A stretch of 36,707 nucleotides of DNA from Xanthobacter autotrophicus. GTDB taxonomy: Bacteria > Pseudomonadota > Alphaproteobacteria > Rhizobiales > Xanthobacteraceae. How positions within the stretch are numbered: position 1 is the stretch's first letter; the number at the start of each line of letters is the position of its first letter. This document shows positions 1 to 8,994 of the stretch, piece by piece. The position numbers and the translations under genes are program-made. The stretch covers positions 1 through 36,707 of the forward strand of contig NZ_JAIVFO010000029.1 in assembly GCF_029991245.1 (NCBI RefSeq), given 5' to 3'. The notes below the pieces were generated by a model. It saw only the letters and a list, made by a program, of their open reading frames with translations, was not told the origin of the DNA and ran no database searches.

Positions 1-6
1 ACCCTG

Positions 7-89
7 CCCTCCCCCGCCCGAACTCGGCTGTTGCCGAGTTCGGTTCCTACGAGCGAGGCCGGAAACATCCGGCCTCGTGCGGGAGAGGG
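7..89. repeat. Nested palindromic repeat: paired TGTT/AACA hairpins inside an outer stem
   Basis: Seen directly: an outer stem pairs 7-17 (CCCTCCCCCGC) with 79-89 (GCGGGAGAGGG), with one mismatch. Inside lie two hairpins. The first, 18-43, has an 11-bp perfect stem around the loop TGTT at 29-32. The second, 54-77, has a 10-bp perfect stem around the loop AACA at 64-67. A 10-base spacer separates them. Because the loops are complementary, the second hairpin is an inverted relative of the first. The same paired arrangement recurs at 11295-11392. The outer stem resembles the simple repeats at 8995-9029 and 17124-17163. It follows the end of the ydcF-like gene on the minus strand, so it may also act as a 3' stabiliser or attenuator of that transcript (inference). 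Confidence 0.8.
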
Positions 90-108
90 TTCACGGGTGC
101 GCCCGGTC

Positions 109-912
109 TCACGGCGCCGGAAACAGGGCGCTGGTCTTGCCGGATAGGTAATAGGCCACAAGGCCCATCCATTCCCGCGTGCCCATGTCTGTCGTGTCGA
201 GACCATCGGCGGCGCGGGAGAACGGCTGGTCTAGCCGATCCGGACCCATGGTCTGGAAATCCACCGGATAGGCCACCACGTCGAACCCGGCCTTGCGGAA
301 GCAGCCCATGGCGCGCGGCATGTGCCAGGCACTGGTGACCAGAAGCCAGCGCTCGCCGGGCCTGGGCTGCAGCAGCGCCTTGGCCAGTTCGGCATTCTCG
401 GCGGTGTTGCGCGACTTTTCCTCGAACACCACCCGCGCCTGCGGAATGCCGAGGTCCGGCAGGCTCATGCGGATCATGTGCGCCTCGATGGCGTCGCCTT
501 CGGGAAACAGGCGCCCGCTGCCGCCCACGAAGGCCAGCCGCGCGTCCGGATAGCGCCGCGACAGCGCCGCGAAGGCGATGGGCCGCTCCCCGGCCTCGCC
601 GAATGTGGGCACGCCCCGTGCATTGCCGATGTCCGGCTTCTCCGCCCCGCCCAGCATGATGATGCCGGTGACGGGAGTGCCATCATCCTTGAACAGCGGG
701 AAGCGCTCCTCCAGCGGCGAGAGGATGTGGAGCGCCGCCGGCGAGAAGCCGAACACCAGCCAGCCCGCCACCGCCGTCACGATTAGGCCGGTGCCCAGCC
801 CCCTGCGGCGGAACGCCATCAGCACCAGCCCCAGCACAGCCAGGATGACCAGCAGGTTGGAGGGCACCGCGAGGAACCACAGCACCTTGGACGCGGCGAA
901 GAAGGAATCCAT
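109..912 (-). CDS. YdcF/ElyC/SanA-like DUF218 membrane protein
   Basis: A 267-residue protein of the DUF218 (YdcF/SanA/ElyC) family. Two N-terminal hydrophobic segments (about residues 10-33 and 41-62) are followed by the soluble DUF218 domain. Family landmarks are visible: IIMLGGA (84-90), FVGGSG (128-133), EKSRNTAEN (165-173) and LVTSAWHMPRA (191-201). Members with two N-terminal helices resemble ElyC, which has been linked to envelope and peptidoglycan homeostasis in Escherichia coli. The biochemical activity of the family is poorly defined, so no reaction is assigned. It lies 38 bases downstream of lolD in the same direction and is probably the last gene of the proS-lolC-lolD transcript. 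Family assignment is firm; function is inference. Confidence 0.85.
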   Translation of the reverse strand: MDSFFAASKVLWFLAVPSNLLVILAVLGLVLMAFRRRGLGTGLIVTAVAGWLVFGFSPAALHILSPLEERFPLFKDDGTPVTGIIMLGGAEKPDIGNARGVPTFGEAGERPIAFAALSRRYPDARLAFVGGSGRLFPEGDAIEAHMIRMSLPDLGIPQARVVFEEKSRNTAENAELAKALLQPRPGERWLLVTSAWHMPRAMGCFRKAGFDVVAYPVDFQTMGPDRLDQPFSRAADGLDTTDMGTREWMGLVAYYLSGKTSALFPAP

Positions 913-950
913 GCGCGTTCCACAGGCTCCAATGAAAGTCCGTCACCCGC

Positions 951-1693
<743 letters not shown>

Positions 1694-1694
<1 letters not shown>

Positions 1695-3037
1695 CACTCG
1701 TATCTCAGGGCTTCCACCGGATCGAGCCGTGCGGCCCGCCAGGACGGATACAGGGTGGCGAGGAAGGAGAGCACCATGGCCATCACCACCACGGACGTGG
1801 TCTCGCCGACGTTCATCTCGGCCGGCAGGCGGCTCAGGTAATACAGCTCCGGCGAGAACAGCTCGGTGGCGGTGAGCCAGGAGATGAACTGGCGGATGCT
1901 CTCGATATTGAGGCACACGATCACGCCCAGCAGCAGCCCCGAGAGCGTGCCCACCACGCCGATGGCGGCGCCGGTGATGAAGAACACCCGCATGATGGCG
2001 CCCTGCGTCGCCCCCATGGTGCGCAGGATGGCGATGTCGTGGCCCTTGTCCTTCACCAGCATGATGAGGCCGGACACGATGTTGAGCGCCGCCACCAGCA
2101 CGATGAGGGTGAGGATGAGGAACATGACGTTCCGCTCCACCTGCAGCGCGTTGAAGAAGGTGGCGTTGCGCACCCGCCAGTCCACCAGATACACCGGCCG
2201 CTCCGCCGCGCTCTGGATGGCGCCGCGCAATTCGCCCACGTCGTCGGGATTGTCGAGGTAGACCTCGATGGCGTTCACGTCGGCGTTGCGGTTGAAGTAG
2301 GCCTGCGCCTCCGCCAGCGGCATGAAGACGAAGGCGCTGTCGTATTCCGACATGCCCACCTCGAACACCGCCGCCACCTTGTACACCTTGATGCGCGGCG
2401 AGGTGCCCATGGGCGTCACGGCGCCGCGCGGCGCCACCAGCGTCAGATTGTCTCCCGCGCGCAGCGAGAGCTGGTCGGCGAGGCGCTTGCCGATGGCGAT
2501 GCCCTGGCCCTGGTCGAAATTCTCCAGCGTGCCCTGGCGGATGTTGCGGGCCACCGAGGGCAGCTCGCGCAGGTCCTTTTCCGCCAGCCCGCGCACCAGC
2601 ACGCCCGAGGCGCCGAACGGCGAGGAGGCCAGCGCCTGCCCCTCCACCAGCGGCACCGCGAGACGGATGCCGTTGAGCCTGGCGATGCGGTCGGCCACCG
2701 CCACGTAGTCAGTGAGGGGCGATTCCAGCGGCTGCACCAGCACGTGGCCGTTGAGGCCGAGGATCTTGCCCAGAAGCTCCTGCCGGAAGCCGTTCATCAC
2801 CGCCATGACGATGATGAGGGTCGCCACCCCCAGCATGATGCCGAGGAAGGAGAAGCCGGCGATGACCGAGATGAAGCCTTCCTTGCGCCGGGCCCGGAGA
2901 TACCGCAGCGACAGCATCCACTCGAATGCCGAGAAGGGGCGCGTGCCGGTGGCCTCACCGTCGCTCTGGCCCCCGCTTGGGCTGCTCTTGGCCCCCCTGG
3001 GCCCGCCCCTCGCCGCCGTGGACCCGGTGACGCTCAT
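1694..3037 (-). CDS. lolC: LolC/LolE-family lipoprotein-releasing permease
   Basis: The membrane subunit that works with LolD in lipoprotein release. The 447-residue product shows the family architecture: an N-terminal cytoplasmic stretch, a first membrane helix (about 56-81), a large periplasmic MacB-like domain (about 85-300), then three C-terminal helices that end in a [18 protein letters not shown] tail typical of the FtsX/MacB permease fold. Only one permease gene accompanies lolD here, so the complex may be a homodimer, as described for LolF-type proteins in other bacteria (inference). The ATG overlaps the proS stop by four bases (ATGA). About 35 residues before the conserved [13 protein letters not shown] are low-complexity and could be trimmed if translation begins further in, but no better start was seen. 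Confidence 0.92.
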
Positions 3038-4356
3038 GCCTTCAGCCTCTCCAGGATGTCGCCGGGCGCGATCAGCTCACGGGAGCCGTCCACGCGGCGC
3101 TTCAGTTCCACCTTGCCGTCGGCGAGGCCCTTCGGCCCCACCAGGATCTGCCACGGCAGGCCGATGAGGTCGGCGGTGGCGAACTTCGCGCCCGCCCGCT
3201 CCTCGGTGTCGTCGTAGAGCACGTCATAGCCCGCGGCGGTCAATTCCGCGTAAAGCTTTTCGCAGGCGGCCCCGGTGGTGCTGTCGCCGGCCTTCAGGTT
3301 CAGGATGCCCACCTGGAACGGGGCCACCGCGTCCGGCCAGATGATGCCGTTGTCGTCGTGGCTGGCCTCGATCATGGCGGCGACGAGCCGCGAGGGGCCG
3401 ATGCCGTAGGAGCCCATGTGGATGGTGTGCTCGGCCCCGTCCGGCCCCTGCACCTTGGCGCCGAAGGGCTCGGAATATTTGGTGCCGAAATAGAAGATGT
3501 GCCCCACCTCGATGCCGCGGGCGGCCATGCGGCGCGCTTCCGGGATGGCGGCGAACGCAGCCTCGTCGTGCTTCTCGGAGGTGGCGGCATAAAGCTGCGT
3601 CCAGCGGTCGAACACCGACTGGAGGCCGGCCGCGTCGTCGAAGTTCACGTCGGCGGAGGGCGGCGCCATTTCCAGATAGTCGCCATGGCAGAACACCTCG
3701 CTCTCCCCCGTGGAGGCAAGGATGATGAATTCGTGGGACAGGTTGCCGCCGATGGGACCGGTGTCCGCCACCATGGGAATCGCTTTCAGCCCCATCCTTG
3801 CGAAGGTGCGCAGATAAGCGACGAACATCTTGTTGTAGGAATGGCGGGCGCCGGCGGCGTCGAGATCAAAGGAATAGGCATCCTTCATCAGGAACTCGCG
3901 CGAGCGGTAGACGCCGAAGCGCGGGCGCACCTCGTCCCGGAACTTCCACTGGATATGGTAGAGGTTGAGCGGCAGCGCCTTGTACGACTTCACATAGGCC
4001 CGGACGATCTCGGTGATCATCTCCTCATTGGTGGGGCCGAACAGCATCTCGCGCTCGTGGCGGTCCTTGATGCGCAGCATTTCCTTGCCGTAATCGTCGT
4101 AGCGCCCGCTCTCACGCCAGAGGTCCGCCGACTGGATGGTGGGCATCAGCATCTCGACGGCGCCGGAGCGATTCTGCTCCTCGCGGATGATGTTGCACAC
4201 CTTGTTGAGGACCCGCAGGCCGAAGGGCAGCCACGCATAGATGCCGGCCGATTCCTGCCGGATCATGCCGGCGCGGAGCATCAGGCGGTGCGAGACGATC
4301 TCCGCCTCCTTGGGAACTTCACGCAGGATGGGGAGAAAATAGCGGGACAGGCGCAT
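3034..4356 (-). CDS. proS: Prolyl-tRNA synthetase, short alpha-proteobacterial type
   Basis: Charges tRNA-Pro with proline. The 440-residue length and the start [19 protein letters not shown] match the short ProRS found in alphaproteobacteria, which lacks the inserted editing domain. Class II motifs are visible: GPTNEE, motif 2 in [21 protein letters not shown], and motif 3 in [15 protein letters not shown]-terminal anticodon-binding domain ends the protein. The reading frame stays open upstream to 4770, but that extension crosses a 14-bp tandem repeat (4477-4546) and has no ProRS similarity, so the start is placed at 4356. No strong ribosome-binding site precedes this ATG. The gene heads the proS-lolC-lolD cluster, a linkage common in this order. 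Confidence 0.96.
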   Translation of the reverse strand: MRLSRYFLPILREVPKEAEIVSHRLMLRAGMIRQESAGIYAWLPFGLRVLNKVCNIIREEQNRSGAVEMLMPTIQSADLWRESGRYDDYGKEMLRIKDRHEREMLFGPTNEEMITEIVRAYVKSYKALPLNLYHIQWKFRDEVRPRFGVYRSREFLMKDAYSFDLDAAGARHSYNKMFVAYLRTFARMGLKAIPMVADTGPIGGNLSHEFIILASTGESEVFCHGDYLEMAPPSADVNFDDAAGLQSVFDRWTQLYAATSEKHDEAAFAAIPEARRMAARGIEVGHIFYFGTKYSEPFGAKVQGPDGAEHTIHMGSYGIGPSRLVAAMIEASHDDNGIIWPDAVAPFQVGILNLKAGDSTTGAACEKLYAELTAAGYDVLYDDTEERAGAKFATADLIGLPWQILVGPKGLADGKVELKRRVDGSRELIAPGDILERLKA

Positions 4357-4476
4357 CGGCGGGCTCTGAATCTCAAACCTGGGAAAGAAGTCGGCGCGAG
4401 TGAAAGCGGAAGGGGAGCCAAAACACAAGAGCCAGCGGGCCGCGACGGTGCCGCGCGCCCAGCTTCCGCAAGAGCA

Positions 4477-4546
4477 TGTTCCAGGCAGCCTGTTCCAGGC
4501 TGCACGCTCCAGGCTCGACGCTCCAGGCTCGACGCTCCAGGCAGGC
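4477..4546. repeat. Five tandem copies of a 14-bp repeat upstream of proS
   Basis: Seen directly: five consecutive 14-base units start at 4477, 4491, 4505, 4519 and 4533, all sharing TCCAGGC. Units three and four (CGCTCCAGGCTCGA) are identical. The array is 121 bases upstream of the proS start, within its probable leader or promoter region. Copy number of such arrays often varies between strains by slippage (established for tandem repeats generally). A regulatory role is not shown. Confidence 0.85.
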
Positions 4547-4799
4547 CCCCAAGAGCACGGTCCCGCCGGAGCGCGCCGCGAACTCATGACCCCATACTCC
4601 AGCAATCCACCGGAGCAGGCCTGCCCGGAGGTAGCCATGCGCCTTTGGAATGAGAAACACGGTGTGCTAGAACCATACCGCATTGCAGCGAACAACTTAT
4701 TGCGGCGCAAGGATGACAAACGACAGATTCTTGTTCTATTTTGATCTCGCACAAGAAAGGGGATCGTCACCGGCCGGCCAGATGGACGGTGAACGCGGT

Positions 4800-4999
4800 C
4801 CGGGTCTCGGGAGGAATTTAAAAAAGCCGGCCGACAGCCGCCTGTTGGTGAATCCCACGCGTGGGAGTTCCACTTGGCGCATACGGAATCGGCAGTACGG
4901 CTTGGCCGCGCGGCTTTGAAAGCGGACTTAGATCCGCAGGCAGCGCAGGACGCCGTGGATTGAACGAGGCGGGGCCATCAGGCCTCGCCTTTTTCTTTT
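4800..4999 (+). ncRNA. Candidate small RNA ending at an intrinsic terminator
   Basis: Inference from structure. A strong plus-strand terminator at 4967-4999 has no coding gene upstream that it could serve, since the neighbouring genes proS and tetR both read on the minus strand. The 170 bases before it contain two further hairpins: the palindrome at 4853-4866 and GCGGA/TCCGC at 4922-4937. The 5' end given here is arbitrary and no promoter was identified. It does not resemble the 6S, SRP, tmRNA or RNase P RNA patterns I know. Confidence 0.25.
4967..4999 (+). terminator. Rho-independent terminator (plus strand)
   Basis: Stem arms AGGCGGGGCC (4967-4976) and GGCCTCGCCT (4981-4990) pair over 10 bp with one G-U wobble around the loop ATCA. 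They are followed by TTTTCTTTT. The T-run lies on the plus-strand 3' side only, so it does not terminate tetR, which reads the other way. Confidence 0.8.
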
Positions 5000-5025
5000 G
5001 GCGATAGAGGTCCTCGCCCCGTGTC

Positions 5026-5652
5026 TCACCCCCCGGCGAACAGCAGCCGCACATAGGCGCGGAACTGGAGGACCTGCCCCGGCAGGATGGCGGGATCGCG
5101 CAGCGCGCGTCCCAGCACCAGGCCGCCTTCCACCACCGTGGCGAGCATGTCGGCGAGCGCGTCGAAGTCCACCGCCTCCCGCGGGGGATGAATGCGCGCG
5201 ATCAGCTCGAACCGCGCGCGGAACCGCGTGCGCCAAACCAGCATGCCCTGGGCGTTCAGGTCCCGGATCTCGCGGTTGAAGAGCTGGTCCTGGTAGCAGA
5301 AGGACGCCGCGAGGCAGCCGGGATGGGCCTCCGGCAGCACGGCCATCGTCTCCGCGAACAGCTTGAGGGCGATGAGCAGGCCGTGAAGCGGGTCCTCGTT
5401 CAGCTCGTCGGCGCGGGCGAACAGGTCGTCGAGCAAGGCCCGGTCGCGCTCAAGGTAGCGCTGCATCATGGCCTTGGCCAGCTCCGACTTGTCCTTGAAA
5501 TGGTAGAAGAATCCGCTCTTGGTGATGCCCACCGCCGCGATCAGCTCCTCGATGGAGGTCGCCGCGAAGCCTTTCGCCAGTACGGCCTCCTCCGCGATGG
5601 CGAGAAGCCGCTCGCGCGTGTCGCTACCCCGTTTCGGCGCCTGCTCCAGCAT
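5026..5652 (-). CDS. TetR/AcrR-family transcriptional regulator
   Basis: A 208-residue one-component repressor. The N-terminal TetR DNA-binding domain is clear: TRERLLAIAEEAVLAKGF, then the recognition segment IEELIAAVGITKSGFFYHFKDKSELAKAM (about residues 28-56). The C-terminal half is helical and would bind an unknown small ligand. It diverges from the homocysteine methyltransferase-like gene, with 253 bases between the starts. An inverted repeat TGTACC-ATA-GGTACA lies nine bases upstream of the start codon, and a larger CTTGATGT/ACATCAAG repeat surrounds it. This is a good candidate operator for autorepression. No Shine-Dalgarno sequence precedes the ATG, so the transcript may have a very short leader. 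Family is certain; the regulated genes are inferred. Confidence 0.9.
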   Translation of the reverse strand: MLEQAPKRGSDTRERLLAIAEEAVLAKGFAATSIEELIAAVGITKSGFFYHFKDKSELAKAMMQRYLERDRALLDDLFARADELNEDPLHGLLIALKLFAETMAVLPEAHPGCLAASFCYQDQLFNREIRDLNAQGMLVWRTRFRARFELIARIHPPREAVDFDALADMLATVVEGGLVLGRALRDPAILPGQVLQFRAYVRLLFAGG

Positions 5653-5655
5653 GGG

Positions 5656-5687
5656 CTTGATGTACCATAGGTACAGTTGACATCAAG
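5656..5687. promoter_or_regulatory. Candidate TetR operator
   Basis: Nested inverted repeats lie in the tetR/methyltransferase divergent region. The outer arms are CTTGATGT (5656-5663) and ACATCAAG (5680-5687); the inner arms are TGTACC (5661-5666) and GGTACA (5670-5675) around ATA. A consensus-like TTGACA (5677-5682) on the plus strand overlaps it, but no good -10 was found. TetR proteins commonly bind such palindromes next to their own gene; binding here is inferred. Confidence 0.55.
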
Positions 5688-5802
5688 ATGCCATTCCCTT
5701 TGGGCACGTCCATGCAGTTCGGCGCGCAGCCGAAAGGAAAGCGGGCAGAATGACTTGGCATGATTTCCTTCGTGCTTGACCGCGAGTGGCGTAGAACTTT
5801 GG

Positions 5803-5816
5803 TGCGTGCGCACGCA
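5803..5816. promoter_or_regulatory. Perfect 14-bp palindrome upstream of methyltransferase
   Basis: TGCGTGCGCACGCA at 5803-5816 is a perfect palindrome about 90 bases upstream of the methyltransferase start. It could be a second regulator site. In such GC-rich sequence it may also have arisen by chance. Confidence 0.3.
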
Positions 5817-5905
5817 TGTTTCCGCCCATCGCGACACCGGCGTTCGTTTCACTTGGATACCGCCGGCATCGCTCTCTTTCGTGAAGTTGAGAGACGGAGA
5901 TTGCC

Positions 5906-6862
5906 ATGAGCAAGTATCGCGCGGCCCTGCCGCAATTGGCCGGCCGCCTGTTCCTGATGGATGGCGGGCTGGAAACCACCCTCGTCTTCCATCAGGGCAT
6001 CGACCTGCCCTGCTTCGCCGCCGCCGACCTGCTGAAGGACGCGGACGGCACCCAGCGCCTCGCCGCCTATTACGATCAGTATGCCGGCGCGGCGGCAGCC
6101 GCCGGGCTCGGCTTCGTGCTCGATTCCCCCAACTGGCGCTCCAACCCCGACTGGGGCGCGAAGATGGGCCTGTCCCGCGAGGCCCTCGCCGAGGTCAACC
6201 GGCGCGGCATCGCGCTCATGGAAGAGATGCGCACGCGCCACGAGACGCCGCTCTCGCCCATGGTGGTGGCGGGCGTCGTCGGCCCGCGCGGCGACGGCTA
6301 TATCGCCGGGGCCATGATGACGCCGGACGAGGCGCGCGACTACCACGCCTGGCAGATCGGCCTCTATGCCGAGACCTCGGCCGACATGGTGACGGCCTAT
6401 ACCCTAACCTATTGCGCCGAGGCCATCGGCATCGTGCAGGCGGCGCAGGCGGCGGGGCTGCCGGTGGCCATCTCCTTCACGCTGGAAACCGACGGCCGCC
6501 TGCCCTCGGGCCAGACGCTGAAGGAGGCGATCCGCGAGACCGATGCCGCCACCGGCGGAGCGGCGGCCTACTACCTCATCAACTGCGCCCACCCCGCCCA
6601 CTTCGCCCATGTGCTGGAGCCGGGGGCCGACTGGATGCAGCGCCTGAGGGGCCTGAGGGCGAACGCCTCGCGGCGCAGCCACGCGGAACTCGACGCCTCG
6701 CCGGACCTCGATGCCGGCGATCCGGTGGAACTGGGCCGGCTCTATGGCGAGCTGCGCAGCCGCATGCCGCACTTCACCGTGCTGGGCGGCTGCTGCGGCA
6801 CCGATCACCGCCACGTGGAGCAGATCCGCTTCGCCTGCACCGCCGAGAGCGCTGCGGCGTGA
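5906..6862 (+). CDS. Homocysteine S-methyltransferase-family protein
   Basis: A 318-residue protein of the zinc-dependent homocysteine S-methyltransferase (Pfam S-methyl_trans) barrel family, related to MmuM/YagD and the N-terminal domain of MetH/BHMT. It begins with the family signature LMDGGLETTL (17-26). The zinc ligands are present: Cys227 in INCAHP and the pair Cys296-Cys297 in GGCCGT. The usual reaction is methyl transfer from S-methylmethionine or another donor to homocysteine; the donor here is unknown. GGAG lies about nine bases upstream of the ATG. It is transcribed away from tetR and converges on the VOC gene with only 22 bases between stops. The TetR neighbour suggests inducible expression (inference). 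Confidence 0.88.
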   Translation: MSKYRAALPQLAGRLFLMDGGLETTLVFHQGIDLPCFAAADLLKDADGTQRLAAYYDQYAGAAAAAGLGFVLDSPNWRSNPDWGAKMGLSREALAEVNRRGIALMEEMRTRHETPLSPMVVAGVVGPRGDGYIAGAMMTPDEARDYHAWQIGLYAETSADMVTAYTLTYCAEAIGIVQAAQAAGLPVAISFTLETDGRLPSGQTLKEAIRETDAATGGAAAYYLINCAHPAHFAHVLEPGADWMQRLRGLRANASRRSHAELDASPDLDAGDPVELGRLYGELRSRMPHFTVLGGCCGTDHRHVEQIRFACTAESAAA

Positions 6863-6884
6863 CGGGCCGGCGACGCCCCCGGCG

Positions 6885-7340
6885 TCAGTAGTTCGCCCAT
6901 AGCCCCGGGCTGGCGATCTCCGCGAGGTTGCCGTCCGGGTCGCGGAAATAGAGGCTGGTAGAGCCCCTGGGCCAATGCACCTCGCCCTCGATGGCGACGC
7001 CATGGGCTTCAAGGTGCGCCCGCCACGGCTCGATGTCAGCCGCCGCCACCGCGAAGGCGAAGTGCAGGCGGCCGGCGCCGTCATGGGGCGGAATGGCGCC
7101 GCCGAACGGCAGCGCTATCGCTTCATCCGCCGTGCCGCGCTTGAACAGCAGCAGCACCGTGTCGCCCACGGGATAGGCGGCGAAGCGGGCATCGGAGAGC
7201 ATGGGCACGAGGCCCAGCACACCCTCGTAGAAGGCGGTCGCACGGGCGAGGTCGTCCACATAGAGGCCGGTTTCCACCAGCCGGCCCAAAGGCGGCGGGA
7301 GGGTGGGCGGCAGGCGGGACGACGCGCCGCCCACGGTCAT
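6885..7340 (-). CDS. VOC (glyoxalase/bleomycin-resistance fold) protein, last gene of suf operon
   Basis: A 151-residue vicinal-oxygen-chelate family protein. Two beta-alpha-beta-beta-beta modules are evident: ETGLYVDDLARATAFYEGVLGL (about 23-44), and a second with LHFAFAV (about 92-98) and LYFRDPDGNLAEI (about 130-142). Glu23, His93 and Glu141 are plausible metal ligands by comparison with the family. Substrates range from methylglyoxal-glutathione to fosfomycin and catechols, so no reaction can be assigned. The ATG lies a single base after the sufT stop (TGAGATG), so it is almost certainly translated from the suf transcript. In related genomes this end of the operon usually carries an A-type carrier gene (sufA/iscA); none is present here. 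Confidence 0.88.
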   Translation of the reverse strand: MTVGGASSRLPPTLPPPLGRLVETGLYVDDLARATAFYEGVLGLVPMLSDARFAAYPVGDTVLLLFKRGTADEAIALPFGGAIPPHDGAGRLHFAFAVAAADIEPWRAHLEAHGVAIEGEVHWPRGSTSLYFRDPDGNLAEIASPGLWANY

Positions 7341-7341
7341 C

Positions 7342-7716
7342 TCACCACAGGTTGAGGGTGGCGCGGGCTTCCTCGGACATGCGGCCCTGGTCCCACGGCG
7401 GATCGAAGGTGATGTCCACCTTCACGTCGGAAATGCCCGGCACCGACGCCACGGCGCTTTCCACCATGCCCGGCAGCTCGGCGGCGGCGGGGCAGTTGGG
7501 GGTGGTCAGGGTCATTTCCACGGCGACGGTGTGGTCGTCGGCGATGTCCACCTTGTAGATGAGGCCCAGCTCGTAGATGTCCACCGGGATTTCCGGGTCA
7601 TAGACGGTCTTCAGCGCGCCGACGATGCTGTCGGTCAGGCGCTCCAGCTCAGCCTCGGCAATGGAGGACCTGATCTGCGGCGCATTCGCCTGCTCGGTGG
7701 TCTTCGTCTCGGTCAT
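7342..7716 (-). CDS. sufT: SufT-like DUF59/MIP18 Fe-S assembly protein
   Basis: A 124-residue MIP18/DUF59-domain protein. Proteins of this family (SufT, PaaD-like, eukaryotic Cia2) help mature Fe-S proteins or their carriers. The family signature DPEIPVDIYELGLIY is at 40-54 and the conserved cysteine is Cys75 in TPNCPAAAELP. The N-terminal 20 residues are polar and variable. The ATG at 7716 overlaps the sufS stop by four bases (ATGA), which fixes the start; a longer frame to 7845 lies inside sufS and is rejected. The VOC gene begins one base after its stop. Confidence 0.92.
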   Translation of the reverse strand: MTETKTTEQANAPQIRSSIAEAELERLTDSIVGALKTVYDPEIPVDIYELGLIYKVDIADDHTVAVEMTLTTPNCPAAAELPGMVESAVASVPGISDVKVDITFDPPWDQGRMSEEARATLNLW

Positions 7717-8960
7717 GCGAACAAATCCTGCGCCTTGACGAGAGCGTCCACCAGACGGTCCACGTCGGCGCGCGTGTTGTAAAGGGCAAAGGATGCGCGG
7801 CACGTCGCTGTTGCACCATATCGGGCCAAAAGCGGCTGGGCGCAATGGGTGCCTGCCCGCACTGCAACACCGTAGCGGTCGATCACCGTGGCCACGTCAT
7901 GGGGATGGGCGCCCTTCATCTCGAAGGAAATAATGGCGCCCTTGCCCGGCGCGGTCCCGATAATGCGCAGGGAATTGAGCGCTCCCAAGCGTTCGTGGGC
8001 ATAGACGGAGAGGTCGTGCTCGTGCGCGGCGATGCGCTCGCGGCCGATGGAGTTCACATACTCCACCGCCGCACCGAGCCCGATGGCCTGAACGATTGGA
8101 GGTGTTCCAGCTTCAAATCTGTGAGGCGGCACGCCATAGGTCACGTCATCTTCCGTGACCTCGCGGATCATTTCGCCGCCACCTTCATAGGGCGGCATCT
8201 GCGCCAGCAGGTCCAGCTTGCCGTAGAGCACGCCGATGCCGGTGGGCGCATAGAGCTTGTGGCCGGTGACGGCGAAGAAATCCACGTCGAGGCCGCGCAC
8301 GTCCACCGGCATGTGGACGACGGACTGGCAGCCGTCCACCACCACCCTGGCCCCCACCGCGTGCGCCGCGGCGGTGATCTCCTTGATCGGCGTCACCGTG
8401 CCCAGCACGTTGGACATCTGGGTGATGGCAACGATCCTGGTGCGCTCGGAGAGCAGGGCCTTGAACGCCTCGAAGTCGAACGAGCCGTCCTCGCGTACCG
8501 GCGCCCACCTGATCACCGCGCCGTTGCGCTCGCGCAGGAAGTGCCACGGCACGATGTTGGAATGGTGCTCCATGATGGAGAGCACGATCTCGTCGCCCGG
8601 CTGGATCGACTGGCCGAGGGAACTGGCCACGGTGTTGATGGCCCCGGTGCCCGAGCGGGTGAAGATGATCTCGTCCACGGACGCCGCGTTGAGGAAGCCG
8701 CGCATGCTCTCGCGCGCCTGCTCGAACGCCTCGGTGGCGGCATTGGCCAGATAGTGCAGGCCGCGGTGGACGTTGGAATATTCCCGCTCGTAGGCGGTCA
8801 CCATGCGCTGGATCACCTGCCGCGGCTTCTGGGCGGAGGCGGCATTGTCCAGATAGGTGAGCGGATAGCCATTCACCTCCAGCGACAGCGCCGGAAAATC
8901 GGCGCGCACCTTCTCCACGTCGAAGGTGCCGTTGGTGACGGCGGGGTGAATGTGCGTCAT
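7713..8960 (-). CDS. sufS: SufS, class II cysteine desulfurase
   Basis: A PLP-dependent cysteine desulfurase that mobilises sulfur from L-cysteine for the SufBCD scaffold. The length of 415 residues is normal. The PLP lysine is Lys235 in FAVTGHKLYAPTG and the persulfide cysteine is Cys373 in RAGTHCAQPLL, the class II (SufS/CsdA) signature. This class normally needs a sulfur acceptor such as SufE or SufU; neither is in the window. The start ATG has AAGGA about nine bases upstream. It lies 122 bases after sufD, an interval filled by a palindromic repeat. It is the second desulfurase of the operon; the NifS/IscS-like one is at the promoter end. Confidence 0.96.
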   Translation of the reverse strand: MTHIHPAVTNGTFDVEKVRADFPALSLEVNGYPLTYLDNAASAQKPRQVIQRMVTAYEREYSNVHRGLHYLANAATEAFEQARESMRGFLNAASVDEIIFTRSGTGAINTVASSLGQSIQPGDEIVLSIMEHHSNIVPWHFLRERNGAVIRWAPVREDGSFDFEAFKALLSERTRIVAITQMSNVLGTVTPIKEITAAAHAVGARVVVDGCQSVVHMPVDVRGLDVDFFAVTGHKLYAPTGIGVLYGKLDLLAQMPPYEGGGEMIREVTEDDVTYGVPPHRFEAGTPPIVQAIGLGAAVEYVNSIGRERIAAHEHDLSVYAHERLGALNSLRIIGTAPGKGAIISFEMKGAHPHDVATVIDRYGVAVRAGTHCAQPLLARYGATATCRASFALYNTRADVDRLVDALVKAQDLFA

Positions 8961-8994
8961 GCCAAAACGTCCTTGCTAAAGCTTGCCGGTAAAG

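Larger units (their letters stand above)
4357..5025. other. Gene-free stretch between proS and tetR
   Basis: This 669-base interval holds the five-unit tandem repeat (4477-4546), a perfect 14-bp palindrome TCCCACGCGTGGGA (4853-4866), a short hairpin around 4922-4937 and a plus-strand intrinsic terminator (4967-4999). A plus-strand reading frame at 4637-4744 (35 codons, preceded by GGAGG) is possible but matches nothing I recognise. The upstream part should contain the proS promoter, which I could not place. Confidence 0.6.

Noticed and set aside
4637-4744. 35-codon plus-strand frame with GGAGG upstream
   Set aside because: No recognisable similarity, and it lies in the proS leader region. 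A single good ribosome-binding site is not enough support.
4357-4770. In-frame upstream extension of proS (138 codons)
   Set aside because: It translates a tandem repeat, has no ProRS similarity, and the canonical short-ProRS N-terminus begins at 4356.
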